From Nocardioides nitrophenolicus (GTDB taxonomy: Bacteria; Actinomycetota; Actinomycetes; Propionibacteriales; Nocardioidaceae), in NCBI RefSeq assembly GCF_016907515.1, contig NZ_JAFBBY010000001.1:1364001-1428000 (forward strand): DNA of 64,000 bases. The letters are read 5' to 3'. The translations under genes and the position numbers were made by a program. Numbering within the stretch: the first letter of the stretch is position 1; every line of letters begins with the position of its first letter. Shown here piece after piece: positions 17,448 through 24,927 of the stretch. The notes beneath the pieces were generated by a model. It searched no databases. It had not been told where the DNA came from and saw nothing but the letters and a program-made list of their open reading frames with translations.

Positions 17448-17834
17448 ATGTACGCGACCCACCGCAGCGCCCAGTCCGCCTACCGCGACAACGCGGTCGC
17501 CACGGCGTCCCCGGCCCGGCTGCTCGTCATGCTGGTCGAGCGGCTGGTGCTCGACGCCGAGCGCGCCCTCGCCGCGCAGCGCGCCGAGGACTGGCCCGAG
17601 GCGCACCGCCACCTGCTGCACGCCCAGGACATCGTCCTCGAGCTCGAGCACAGTCTCGACGTGGACCGGATGCCCGCCGGCAAGCAGCTCGCGAGCCTCT
17701 ACGAGTTCCTGCGCAACCGTCTGGTCCTCGCCAACGTACGTCGTGAGCCCGGCCTCACCGCCGAGTGCCTGACCCTCGCCCAGCAGCTCTGCGACACCTG
17801 GCGGGAGGCCGCGCTGGCGGCGGCGGTCTCGTGA
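17448..17834 (+). CDS. fliS: Flagellin export chaperone FliS
   Basis: 128 residues of the FliS four-helix bundle: YRDNAVATASPARLLVMLVERLVLDAERAL, and LYEFLRNRLVLANVRREP before the last helix. It binds the flagellin C-terminus and prevents premature polymerisation. I start at ATG 17448 because GAGGA lies 8 bases upstream and the protein then begins MYATHRSAQSAY, as usual for FliS. An in-frame GTG at 17433 overlaps fliD but lacks a site. It is coupled to the next gene by a 4-base overlap. Confidence 0.93.
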   Translation: MYATHRSAQSAYRDNAVATASPARLLVMLVERLVLDAERALAAQRAEDWPEAHRHLLHAQDIVLELEHSLDVDRMPAGKQLASLYEFLRNRLVLANVRREPGLTAECLTLAQQLCDTWREAALAAAVS

Positions 17835-18166
17835 CCGGCCCGCAGCGACCCGAGCGCCCGTCGTCGTGGACCGAGGCGCTGGACCGGCTCGAGGCCCATG
17901 CCGACCACGCCGAGCAGATGCTGCGCGGTGTCCCCGCGGGCGGCACCGGCGCGGTCCTCGAGCCGTGGCTGCCGCCCGCCGACCTCGGGCCGCTGCCCGG
18001 CGAGCTGGTGCCGCGCGCCCGGACACTGCTCGCGCGCCAGCAGCGGCTGATGGCGGCGATCCCGGCCGTGCTCGACGACAACCGCCGTCAGCAGCAGGTC
18101 GCCGACCGGGTCGGCCGGGCCACGACCACGCCCCCGGGGCCGGTCTACCTCGACGTCACCGCCTGA
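17831..18166 (+). CDS. FliT-like small helical protein, putative chaperone
   Basis: 111 residues starting at GTG 17831, whose TGA overlaps the fliS stop. The N-terminus (SSWTEALDRLEAHADHAEQML) and C-terminus (RARTLLARQQRLMAAIPAVLDDNRRQQQVADRV) are helices separated by a Pro-Gly-rich loop. The place immediately after fliS is that of FliT, the FliD chaperone, and the size fits. Sequence similarity is too weak to assert FliT outright. Confidence 0.6.
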   Translation: MTGPQRPERPSSWTEALDRLEAHADHAEQMLRGVPAGGTGAVLEPWLPPADLGPLPGELVPRARTLLARQQRLMAAIPAVLDDNRRQQQVADRVGRATTTPPGPVYLDVTA

Positions 18167-18279
18167 TCCAGGCTGAGCTCGCCACCAGCGGGCACCCGCC
18201 ACGGCAGCGAGTTCTCCACAGGACGACCGGGCACGGTCGACAGCGCCGCCGCCGCGGCCTACCGTCCTCGGCACACCGG

Positions 18280-18309
18280 TTGAGAAGGCCGGCGCTTCCG
18301 ACGCATAGT
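18280..18309 (+). promoter_or_regulatory. Possible housekeeping promoter of the coiled-coil protein gene
   Basis: TTGAGA (18280-18285), 18 bases, CATAGT (18304-18309). The start would be near 18316, where an in-frame GTG lies. Confidence 0.35.
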
Positions 18310-18324
18310 GACGGGGTGGGCTTC

Positions 18325-18816
18325 ATGACGCTCGGCGACTGGGCGACCATCATCACGATGGTCGTCGGCGGGCTGTCCGTGCTGCTCACCTTCGTGCACC
18401 GCCTCGACTCGCTGCGGGACGAGATGCGTGCCATCGCAGCCGAGATCCGCGAGGAGGTGCGAGCCGGTGATACCGCCACCCGCGAGGAGGTGCGAGCCGG
18501 TGACACCGCCACCCGCGACGAGATGCGAGCCGGCGACGCCGCCCTCCGCGACGAGCTCACCGCTCTCCGCGACGAGATGCGAGCCGGTGACACCGCCCTC
18601 CGCGAGGAGCTGAAAGAGGTCGCGACGACCATCCGCGACGAGCTGGCGAGCCATCGACGCGAGGTCAAGGAGGAGATCTCCGGGCTCCGCGTCGACCTGC
18701 GGCAGCTCCACCACAAAGTCGATCGCCAGTACGAGATCCAGAACGGGTTGATCTACGACCTCAACACCCGGGTCACCGCCCTGATCGCACGCGTCGACAT
18801 GCCCGACACCGCCTGA
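18325..18816 (+). CDS. Membrane-anchored coiled-coil protein with 11-residue repeats
   Basis: 163 residues; no family is recognised. A single membrane segment lies at about 6-26 (WATIITMVVGGLSVLLTFV). It is followed by a charged coiled coil with nearly identical 11-residue units (DEMRAGDTALRE type), encoded by 33-base tandem repeats at 18451-18603, and a C-terminal helix with HHKVDRQYEIQNGLIYDLNTRV. ATG 18325 follows GGGGTGGG; an in-frame GTG at 18316 is an alternative. It lies between the filament chaperones and cheB but has no FliA-type promoter, so a motility role is only suggested by place. Confidence 0.7.
   Translation: MTLGDWATIITMVVGGLSVLLTFVHRLDSLRDEMRAIAAEIREEVRAGDTATREEVRAGDTATRDEMRAGDAALRDELTALRDEMRAGDTALREELKEVATTIRDELASHRREVKEEISGLRVDLRQLHHKVDRQYEIQNGLIYDLNTRVTALIARVDMPDTA
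18451..18603 (+). repeat. 33-bp tandem repeats inside the coiled-coil gene
   Basis: Units at 18451-18483, 18484-18516, 18517-18549, a shortened 21-base unit at 18550-18570, and 18571-18603. The first two differ at only one base, which indicates recent duplication. Confidence 0.85.
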
Positions 18817-18849
18817 CACCGCCTGACACCGCCTGACACCGCCTGACAC
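18805..18849 (+). repeat. Four tandem copies of GACACCGCCT
   Basis: 10-base units at 18805, 18815, 18825 and 18835, then a partial copy GACAC. They cover the stop codon of the coiled-coil gene; because the unit is 10 bases, TGA recurs in all three frames. Confidence 0.85.
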
Positions 18850-18870
18850 GACCGGCGCGTCGCATCGTCC

Positions 18871-19929
18871 TCAGGCAGCCCGGGAGCGCCGCACCGTCGC
18901 GACGATCCGGTCGGCGAGCCGGTCGAGCGCGAGCACCTCGTCGGCGAGCCCGGCACCGGCGACCGCGCCGGGCATCCCCCACACCACCGAGCTCGCCTCG
19001 TCCTGGACCACGATCCGGGCGCCGGTCGCGGCGAGCTCCCGCGCGCCGGCGAGGCCGTCCTGGCCCATCCCGGTGAGCACGGTGGCGAGCGCACCGGCGC
19101 CGTACACCTCGACCGCCGAGCGGAAGAGCACGTCGACGGCGGGCCGGCAGAAGTTCTCCTGGGGTCCCTGGTCCAGCGCCACGCGTACGCCGGCCGCGGA
19201 GCGCCGCAGCCGCAGGTGGTGGTCGCCCGGGGCGATGAGCACCTCGCCGGGGAGCGCCTGCTCGCCGTCGACGGCCTCGCGGACCGAGAGCGCGCTGACC
19301 TTGTCCAGCCGCTGGGCGAGCATGCTGGTGAAGACCGGCGGCATGTGCTGGACGACCAGGACCGGGACGCCGAGGTCGGCGGGCAGCCGCGGCAGCAGCC
19401 GGGCGAGCGCGTCCGGGCCGCCGGTCGAGCAGCCCACGAGCAGCGCCGACACCGGCGCCACCGCGGGCCGGGTCCGCTCGCGGCGCACGACCGGGACCGA
19501 CGTTCCGGGCGTGAGCTTGCGGATCCCCGCCAGGGCACGGATCCGGGGCACCAGCTGGTCGCGGATCGCGGCGATGCCGTCGGCGATCTGACCGGTGTTG
19601 GAGGGCTTGGTGACGTAGTCGCTGGCCCCGCGGGACAGGGCGTCGAGGGTCGCGGTCGCGCCGCGCTCGGTCAACGTGGAGAACATGATGACCGGCAGCC
19701 GGGCGTGCTTCTCGCGGATCTCGGTCAGCGCGCCGAGCCCGTCGAGGTTCGGCATCTCGATGTCGAGGGTGACCACGTCGGGGACGAGCTCGTCGACCAA
19801 CCGCACGGCCTCCACGCCGTCGCGCGCCACGCCGGCGACCTCGATGTCCGGCGCCTCCCGGAGCGCGGTCGTCACCAGCCGTCGTACCAACGCCGAGTCG
19901 TCGACGACGAGCACCCTGATCTGAGTCAC
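18871..19929 (-). CDS. cheB: Chemotaxis methylesterase/glutamine deamidase CheB
   Basis: 352 residues. Receiver domain about 1-125 with D10/D11, phospho-acceptor D56 (VVTLDIEMPN) and K108. Methylesterase domain about 160-350 with the triad S168 (LVGCSTGGP), H195 (VVQHMPP) and D291 (TGMGQDGLAG). It removes methyl groups from receptors and opposes CheR. The GTG at 19929 is exactly 10 bases past the -10 of a FliA-type promoter, so the mRNA may be leaderless. It is divergent from cheR, with the two promoters back to back. Confidence 0.96.
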   Translation of the reverse strand: MTQIRVLVVDDSALVRRLVTTALREAPDIEVAGVARDGVEAVRLVDELVPDVVTLDIEMPNLDGLGALTEIREKHARLPVIMFSTLTERGATATLDALSRGASDYVTKPSNTGQIADGIAAIRDQLVPRIRALAGIRKLTPGTSVPVVRRERTRPAVAPVSALLVGCSTGGPDALARLLPRLPADLGVPVLVVQHMPPVFTSMLAQRLDKVSALSVREAVDGEQALPGEVLIAPGDHHLRLRRSAAGVRVALDQGPQENFCRPAVDVLFRSAVEVYGAGALATVLTGMGQDGLAGARELAATGARIVVQDEASSVVWGMPGAVAGAGLADEVLALDRLADRIVATVRRSRAA

Positions 19930-19938
19930 GTCCCGCTC

Positions 19939-19964
19939 ATCGGCCCGGGCCCGGGTTGTCTGAG
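19939..19964 (-). promoter_or_regulatory. FliA-type promoter of cheB
   Basis: Minus strand: CTCA (19964-19961), 16 bases, GCCGAT (19944-19939). It lies back to back with the cheR promoter, two bases apart. The cheB GTG is 10 bases past the -10. Confidence 0.75.
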
Positions 19965-19966
19965 GG

Positions 19967-19992
19967 CTCAGGTCGTCCGGGACACCGCCGAT
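19967..19992 (+). promoter_or_regulatory. FliA-type promoter of cheR
   Basis: CTCA (19967-19970), 16 bases, GCCGAT (19987-19992). The cheR ATG is 10 bases past the -10, the same distance as at cheB. Confidence 0.75.
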
Positions 19993-20001
19993 GGAGCGGG
20001 C

Positions 20002-20856
20002 ATGACGACGTCCGCCTCCTTCGCCTCGGTCTCCGCGCTCGTGCGCCGCGAGACCTCGATGGTGTACGACGAGGGCAAGGAGTATCTCGTCGAGGCGCGG
20101 CTCAACCCGCTCGCCGCCGCCCGCGGCCTGGGCCTCGAGGAGTACGTCGCGCGGCTGGCCTTCGACGCCGAGGAGCGGCGCAAGGTCATCGACGCGCTGA
20201 CCATCAACGAGACGAGCTGGTTCCGCGACCACACGCCGTACCAGGCGTTCACCGACGCCATGCTGCCCGCGCTGCTGGAGGGCCGGCGGCTCACCCGGCG
20301 GCTGCGGATCTGGAGCGCGGCCTGCTCGAGCGGGCAGGAGGCGTACTCGATCGCGATGCTGCTCGACCAGCACCTCCCGGAGGGGTGGACCTACGAGATC
20401 GTCGCCACCGACATCTCCACCGCCATGCTGGAGCGGGTCCGGGCCGGACGGTACAGCCAGGTCGAGGTCAACCGCGGCCTGCCCGCGACCAGCCTGGTCC
20501 GCTACTTCACGCGGGTCGGCCGGGAGTGGGAGATCGCCGACCGGCTGCGCGAGCGGGTCACCGTCAAGCACCTGAACCTCGCGGCGCCCTATCTCGGGCT
20601 GGGGACCTTCGACCTGATCTGGCTGCGCAACGTCCTCATCTACTTCGACGCGCCCACCAAGCAGGACATCCTGCGCCGGATGCTGCCGATGCTCGCCGAC
20701 GACGGCTACCTGCTGCTCGGCTCGTCGGAGACCACCCTCGACCTGCCCCCCGAGCTCGCGGCCGCCTGGCAGCGCGAGCAGATCGGGCGGGTGCCGGCGT
20801 ACCGACGGGCCACGGCCCGGACCCTGACCCCGTCCCTCACCAGCACAGGAGCCTGA
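20002..20856 (+). CDS. cheR: Chemotaxis receptor methyltransferase CheR
   Basis: 284 residues. The N-terminal helical domain (about 1-75) includes INETSWFRD, a CheR signature. The SAM-binding domain follows, with IWSAACSSGQEAYS (motif I), IVATDIS and LIWLRNVLIYFD. It methylates receptor glutamates using S-adenosylmethionine. The ATG at 20002 fits the family's usual length. GGAGCGGG lies just upstream but overlaps the predicted transcription start region, so translation may be leaderless. It begins the cheR-cheY-cheX-cheY run. Confidence 0.95.
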   Translation: MTTSASFASVSALVRRETSMVYDEGKEYLVEARLNPLAAARGLGLEEYVARLAFDAEERRKVIDALTINETSWFRDHTPYQAFTDAMLPALLEGRRLTRRLRIWSAACSSGQEAYSIAMLLDQHLPEGWTYEIVATDISTAMLERVRAGRYSQVEVNRGLPATSLVRYFTRVGREWEIADRLRERVTVKHLNLAAPYLGLGTFDLIWLRNVLIYFDAPTKQDILRRMLPMLADDGYLLLGSSETTLDLPPELAAAWQREQIGRVPAYRRATARTLTPSLTSTGA

Positions 20857-20858
20857 CC

Positions 20859-21230
20859 GTGCGCGCGATGATCATCGACGACTCCCGGGCGATGCGGAGC
20901 ATCCTGCGCCGCATCGTCACCGACCTGGACTTCGAGACCAGCGAGGCCGAGCACGGCCAGGCGGCGTTGGACCAGATGCACGCGGGCGTCGTCCCCGATG
21001 TGTGCCTGGTCGACTGGAACATGCCGGTGATGGACGGCTACACCTTCATCACCGAGGTGCGCGCCAACCCCGCGTGGCGCGACGTGACGCTGATGATGGT
21101 GACCACCGAGAGCGAGCAGCGGCAGATCGTGCGGGCGCTCGCCGCCGGTGCGCACGAGTACGTCATCAAGCCGTTCACCCCCGACGCGATCGTCGACAAG
21201 CTCTCGCTGCTCGGGCTGGTGCCGGCATGA
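20859..21230 (+). CDS. cheY: Chemotaxis response regulator CheY (first copy)
   Basis: 123 residues, a single receiver domain: D7/D8 (MIIDDSRAMR), phospho-acceptor D52 (CLVDWNMPVMDG), T82/T83 (MMVTTESE) and K104 (YVIKPF). When phosphorylated by CheA it binds the flagellar switch. GTG start with AGGAG upstream, 2 bases after the cheR stop. The stop overlaps the ATG of the cheX gene, so the two products are probably made together. Confidence 0.93.
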   Translation: MRAMIIDDSRAMRSILRRIVTDLDFETSEAEHGQAALDQMHAGVVPDVCLVDWNMPVMDGYTFITEVRANPAWRDVTLMMVTTESEQRQIVRALAAGAHEYVIKPFTPDAIVDKLSLLGLVPA

Positions 21231-21715
21231 GCGCGGTGCTGCCCACGGCCGAGGTGCCCGCGGCCGACGACCTCCTGGCCGTCACCGAGGACGTGTGGCT
21301 GGCGCTGCTCGGCGACGAGGCGGTGCTGCTGCCGCGCGCCGTACCGGCGGGATCGCCGTTCGACGCCGCCGCCTGGTCGGCCGCCACGACGATCAGCGGC
21401 GGCTGGCAGGGCGTGGTGACCGTCGAGCTCGACGAGTCCGTGGCCCGGCGGCTGACGACCCGGATGCTCGCGCTGCCCGAGGCCGAGGAGGCGAGCGACA
21501 GCGACATCGCCGACGCCGTCGGCGAGCTGGTCAACATGGTCGGCGGCAACGTGAAGAGCCTGATGCCCGGCCCGAGCGCGCTCTCGCTGCCCGCCGTCGC
21601 CGCCGGGCGCGCGGCGTTCGCGAGCGACGCGGCCCTCGCCTGCCGGCTCGACCTCGCCTGGCAGGGCGACCCCGTCCGCGTCTCCGTCCACGTCCCCCAG
21701 GAAGGCCCCCGATGA
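21227..21715 (+). CDS. cheX: CheX-type CheY-P phosphatase
   Basis: 162 residues. The central helix reads ADAVGELVNMVGGNVKSLMPG, which has the E-x-x-N phosphatase motif of the CheC/CheX/FliY family, followed by LSLPAVAAG strands as in CheX. One such motif rather than two points to CheX rather than CheC. It would remove phosphate from CheY. It overlaps the preceding and following cheY genes by 4 bases each, so it is sandwiched between its likely substrates. Confidence 0.82.
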   Translation: MSAVLPTAEVPAADDLLAVTEDVWLALLGDEAVLLPRAVPAGSPFDAAAWSAATTISGGWQGVVTVELDESVARRLTTRMLALPEAEEASDSDIADAVGELVNMVGGNVKSLMPGPSALSLPAVAAGRAAFASDAALACRLDLAWQGDPVRVSVHVPQEGPR

Positions 21716-22071
21716 AGATCCTGATCGCCGACGACAGCCGCGTGATGCGGCAGATCGTGATCCGCACCCTGCGCCAGGCCGGGCACGGCGGGCACGACAT
21801 CGTCGAGGCCGAGAACGGCCGCCAGGCCCTGGAGCTGGTGCGGACCGAGGCGCCCGACCTGGTGCTCTCGGACTGGAACATGCCCGAGATGAACGGCATC
21901 GACTGCCTCTCCGCGCTGCGCGCCTCCGGCTCGCAGGTCGCCTTCGGCTTCGTCACCTCGGAGGGCTCGGAGGAGATGCGCGAGCGGGCCGCCTCCGCCG
22001 GCGCCGCCTTCCTCATCGCCAAGCCGTTCACCCCGGAGGCGTTCGACGACGCGCTCCGCAGCGTGATCTGA
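21712..22071 (+). CDS. Chemotaxis response regulator CheY (second copy)
   Basis: 119 residues, a single receiver domain: D7/D8 (ILIADDSRVMR), phospho-acceptor D54 (LVLSDWNMPEMNG), T82/S83 and K104 (FLIAKPF). It is more divergent from standard CheY than the first copy (A-F-G-F before the Thr). It could act as a phosphate sink, as in alphaproteobacterial two-CheY systems, or control a second output. It is coupled to cheX by an ATGA overlap. Confidence 0.9.
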   Translation: MKILIADDSRVMRQIVIRTLRQAGHGGHDIVEAENGRQALELVRTEAPDLVLSDWNMPEMNGIDCLSALRASGSQVAFGFVTSEGSEEMRERAASAGAAFLIAKPFTPEAFDDALRSVI

Positions 22072-22078
22072 GCGACCG

Positions 22079-22558
22079 ATGGCCGTCCACCTCCCCCAGC
22101 CCAAGCAGCTGCGCGACCTCCTCGCCGACCTCCTCGGCCGCGACGTGACCCTGTCGCCGTCCGCCCCCTTCGCGCCCGGCCCCGACACCCCCGCCTCGGT
22201 CGCCCTGTACGTCGACGACAGTCTCCGGATCGGCGCCCTCATCGCGTGCGACCTCGCCTTCTCGGCGTACGCCGGCGCGGCGCTCGGCCTGATCCCCGTG
22301 GCCGACGCGGCCACTGCCGTCGGGGACGGCAAGGTCACCGACGCGATCGGCGAGAACCTCTATGAGGTGCTCAACATCGCCGCCTCGACGTTCAACGTCG
22401 CCGGCGCCGACCACCTGCGGCTGCACGCGCTCCATCCCGCCGGGCCACCGCTCGACCCGCAGGTGCGGATCAGCACGCTGACGCTCGGGCGGCGGGAGGA
22501 CCTGGCCGTGGAGATCGGCGGGTACGGGTCGGGGTTGCTCTCCGTCGTGCTGCTCTGA
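22079..22558 (+). CDS. CheC/CheX-like protein, probable
   Basis: 159 residues, 7 bases after the second cheY gene. A helix reading DAIGENLYEVLNIAASTFN resembles the E-x-x-N helix of CheC/CheX, and the strand order around it (VALYVDDSLRIGALIACDLAFSAYAG before, VRISTLTLG after) fits that fold. The similarity is by eye only and the family is uncertain. If right, each CheY in this operon has its own dedicated phosphatase. Confidence 0.55.
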   Translation: MAVHLPQPKQLRDLLADLLGRDVTLSPSAPFAPGPDTPASVALYVDDSLRIGALIACDLAFSAYAGAALGLIPVADAATAVGDGKVTDAIGENLYEVLNIAASTFNVAGADHLRLHALHPAGPPLDPQVRISTLTLGRREDLAVEIGGYGSGLLSVVLL

Positions 22559-22571
22559 GGCACGCGCCGGG

Positions 22572-23651
22572 TCATGCGGGTCGTTCCCGCTCAGCGGCTG
22601 GCCAGCGCTGGGACAACGGCATATCGACTGCCGCGATGACTTGCTCCGGCGCGGGCAGGCCGCTGCGAACGTCGGCGGGGAGGGTGTCGTAGGTGTACGT
22701 CGCGACCGCCATGGCCTGACCGACGCCAGACAGCGCGTACTGAACGACACGCTCGTTCTGCTCGGCGCACAGCAGGATGCCGACGGTTGGATGGTGGGCA
22801 TCGGGATTGCGCCGCTGGGCATCGACGAGCGCGACATAGAAACCCAGCTGGCCAAGGTCCTGGGGACTGAACTTCCCGATCTTGAGCTCGACGACCACGA
22901 AGCGCAGCTGATCGAGGTGGAACAGCAGCAGGTCGACGTAGCAGTCGTCGCCGTCGACCTCGAAGTGGACCTGACGACCGACGAAAGCGAACCCGTTGCC
23001 GAACTCGCGCAAGGTGTCCTGGATCCGTCCGATCAGCTCGTCCTCGAGCTCACGTTCGCTGATCTGCCCGGACAGGTCGAGGAAGTCGAAGACGTAGGGG
23101 TCCTTGGTCAGCTCCTGCGCGAGCTCGCACTGCTCGGGCGACATGGTGCTTCGGAAGTTCGACGGCGCGGCGCCGACGCGGAGATGCGACTGGTTCTTGA
23201 TCTGGTTGAGCAGCACCGACCGAGACCAGCCGTGGACGACCACCTGGCGTGCGTACCAGTCGCGTTCGGCCTGCTCGTCCAGCTTCTGAAGCAGGGTCAT
23301 GACATGGCCCCACGGGATTTGGCCAACGGGCTGTTGGCCAATGGTGACGCCGGGGTACGCAGCCGCGAACTGGCGCATGGACTTCAGGTTGCTGCGGGAC
23401 AGACCTGTCATGTCCGGGAACTGCCTGCGCAGGTCGTCCGCGAGCCTGTCGATGACCTTCGCGCCCCATCCTTCGGCGGCCTGGCGCCGCAGGATCGTGG
23501 TGCCGACCTCCCAGTACAGCTCGACGAGTCTCGTGTTGACGGCACGGATGGCCACCGTTCGTGCGCGACGTACCTGCGCACTCACCTCGTCGAGGAGCGC
23601 GGCGTAGTCGTCGGGAAGGGATAGGTCAGCCACGGGCGCATCGTGCAGCAA
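22572..23651 (-). CDS. YhcG-type PD-(D/E)XK nuclease family protein (DUF1016)
   Basis: 359 residues. The N-terminal DUF1016 domain (about 20-165) includes NTRLVELYWEVGTTILRRQ, MTGLSRSNLKSMRQFAAAYP and PWGHVMTLLQKL. The C-terminal nuclease domain has YVDLLLF (D240) and VVVELKIGKF (E255, K257), the D-(x)n-E-x-K core. Such proteins are linked with mobile elements and restriction or defence islands, but no partner methylase or recombinase is near. It lies between chemotaxis genes and a secreted protein, as a lone insertion. Its cellular role is unknown. Confidence 0.85.
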   Translation of the reverse strand: MLHDAPVADLSLPDDYAALLDEVSAQVRRARTVAIRAVNTRLVELYWEVGTTILRRQAAEGWGAKVIDRLADDLRRQFPDMTGLSRSNLKSMRQFAAAYPGVTIGQQPVGQIPWGHVMTLLQKLDEQAERDWYARQVVVHGWSRSVLLNQIKNQSHLRVGAAPSNFRSTMSPEQCELAQELTKDPYVFDFLDLSGQISERELEDELIGRIQDTLREFGNGFAFVGRQVHFEVDGDDCYVDLLLFHLDQLRFVVVELKIGKFSPQDLGQLGFYVALVDAQRRNPDAHHPTVGILLCAEQNERVVQYALSGVGQAMAVATYTYDTLPADVRSGLPAPEQVIAAVDMPLSQRWPAAERERPA

Positions 23652-23694
23652 CGGTCCGACGGATCATTCGAGCCGACGGCCGGCTCTGACCGGA

Positions 23695-23738
23695 CCCCGG
23701 GACAACCCCGGGACAGCCCCAGGGACAAACCGGGGACC
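23695..23738 (+). repeat. Short direct repeats upstream of the secreted protein gene
   Basis: CCCCGGGACAA (23695-23705), CCCCGGGACAG (23706-23716), CCCCAGGGACAAA (23717-23729), then CCGGGGACC. Each carries GGGAC. They lie 45-88 bases upstream of the ATG at 23783 and may be operators. Confidence 0.55.
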
Positions 23739-23782
23739 GCGGCCCTCCGGACCGGGACGAGCCGCCTCCTAGCGTCCCCGCC

Positions 23783-24799
23783 ATGAACCCCCAGAACCGC
23801 AAGCGAAAGTCCCTGTTCGCCCTCGGCGCGAGCCTTCTCACCGCCTCTCTCCTGGCGTTCGCCGGCCCGGCCCATGCCGCCGGCGAGTGGCAGGACGGCA
23901 GCAGCCAGTCCGACACCATCCGCGACTGCTGGACCGGTGAGCTCAGCACCGGAGTGACGGCCAACACCGGGTGGTGGTCGCCGACCGGCGAGGTGCCGAA
24001 GGTGGGCGAGCCCTTCCTGCTGCACGGCTACGTCGGCCTGGTCGGGCTGCCGTGCGGCAGTGGCGTGGCCGTGGTGCCGGAGATGATCTTCGACGAGACG
24101 GCGTTCGGCTACCCCGACGAGCCGATCAAGTGGGGCATCAACGACATCGACGACCCGACGCCGACCTTCACCACCACGCCCGTGGAGGTGACCCGCGGGG
24201 TCAACGGCGGCATCGCGATCCCGACGGCCGGTGGCAAGGCGATCACCCTGGAGCGCGGCGAGATCTTCGAGTTCCAGGTCGTCGTGGTCGCCAAGCGCGC
24301 GCTGAAGGGTACAGCGACGCCGGCACCGAACTGCCCGGAGCGGACCGCGGGCATCGCGCCGTGCTCGGTCGCCAGCTCGGGTGACCACCTGCAGGTCGCG
24401 TTCAAGGTCGCCGGCCATGGCGGCAACAAGTCCTTCGTGACGCCGTACGTCCCGCTGTTCGCGGCCGGCCCGGAGGCCGGCGGGGGCGGCGGCGGTGGCG
24501 CCGTCGCGAAGGTCCCCTCGACCACCAGCGCGAAGTTCAAGGTGTCGGCCCGCAGGAAGGGCAAGGCGACGGTCACCGTGCAGGCGGGCAAGGCGCCCAC
24601 CGGCCAGGTCGTCGTCCGCGACCTCGCGCGCAACGGCCGGGTCGTCGCCCAGGGCACGCTCACGGCCGGCCACGGCGGCGTCCTCAAGCTGAAGGTCGCC
24701 AAGCTCGGCAAGGGCAAGCACCGTCTGGTGGCCCAGTACGCCGGCTCGGCGGGCGTGCACGCGTCGAGCTCGGCGGCCACCAAGGTCCGCCTGAAGTGA
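23783..24799 (+). CDS. Secreted protein with C-terminal Ig-like domain
   Basis: 338 residues. Signal peptide at 1-32 (KRKS basic start, hydrophobic LLTASLLAFA, cleavage after AHA). The mature N-terminal part (about 33-220) contains scattered cysteines (DCWTGE, LPCGSG, NCPERTAGIAPCS) that could form disulphides. A poly-Gly linker precedes a bacterial Ig-like domain (about 245-338) with TGQVVVRDL and KHRLVAQYAGSAGVHASSS, as in Big_3-type repeats. It is likely surface or extracellular. The N-terminal part is not recognised. A stem-loop terminator follows. Confidence 0.8.
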   Translation: MNPQNRKRKSLFALGASLLTASLLAFAGPAHAAGEWQDGSSQSDTIRDCWTGELSTGVTANTGWWSPTGEVPKVGEPFLLHGYVGLVGLPCGSGVAVVPEMIFDETAFGYPDEPIKWGINDIDDPTPTFTTTPVEVTRGVNGGIAIPTAGGKAITLERGEIFEFQVVVVAKRALKGTATPAPNCPERTAGIAPCSVASSGDHLQVAFKVAGHGGNKSFVTPYVPLFAAGPEAGGGGGGGAVAKVPSTTSAKFKVSARRKGKATVTVQAGKAPTGQVVVRDLARNGRVVAQGTLTAGHGGVLKLKVAKLGKGKHRLVAQYAGSAGVHASSSAATKVRLK

Positions 24800-24814
24800 C
24801 CTGACCTCGCCACC

Positions 24815-24847
24815 GGCGCCCGGCTCCCCCAAGGGGCCGGGCGCCTT
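24815..24847 (+). terminator. Terminator after the secreted protein gene
   Basis: GC-rich stem GGCGCCCGGC pairing with GCCGGGCGCC, plus a short CCC/GGG extension, about 16 bases after the stop. A short TT follows. Confidence 0.75.
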
Positions 24848-24927
24848 GACGTGCCGTCGCCCCGGGGCCTACGTTGCGTCCACGACCATCTGAACACACC
24901 CGTTGACAGATAACTCGAGGACCCGCC

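Noticed and set aside
24903..24908. TTGACA as a -35 of the DUF2236 gene
   Set aside because: The matching -10 would fall on the start codon and none is present.
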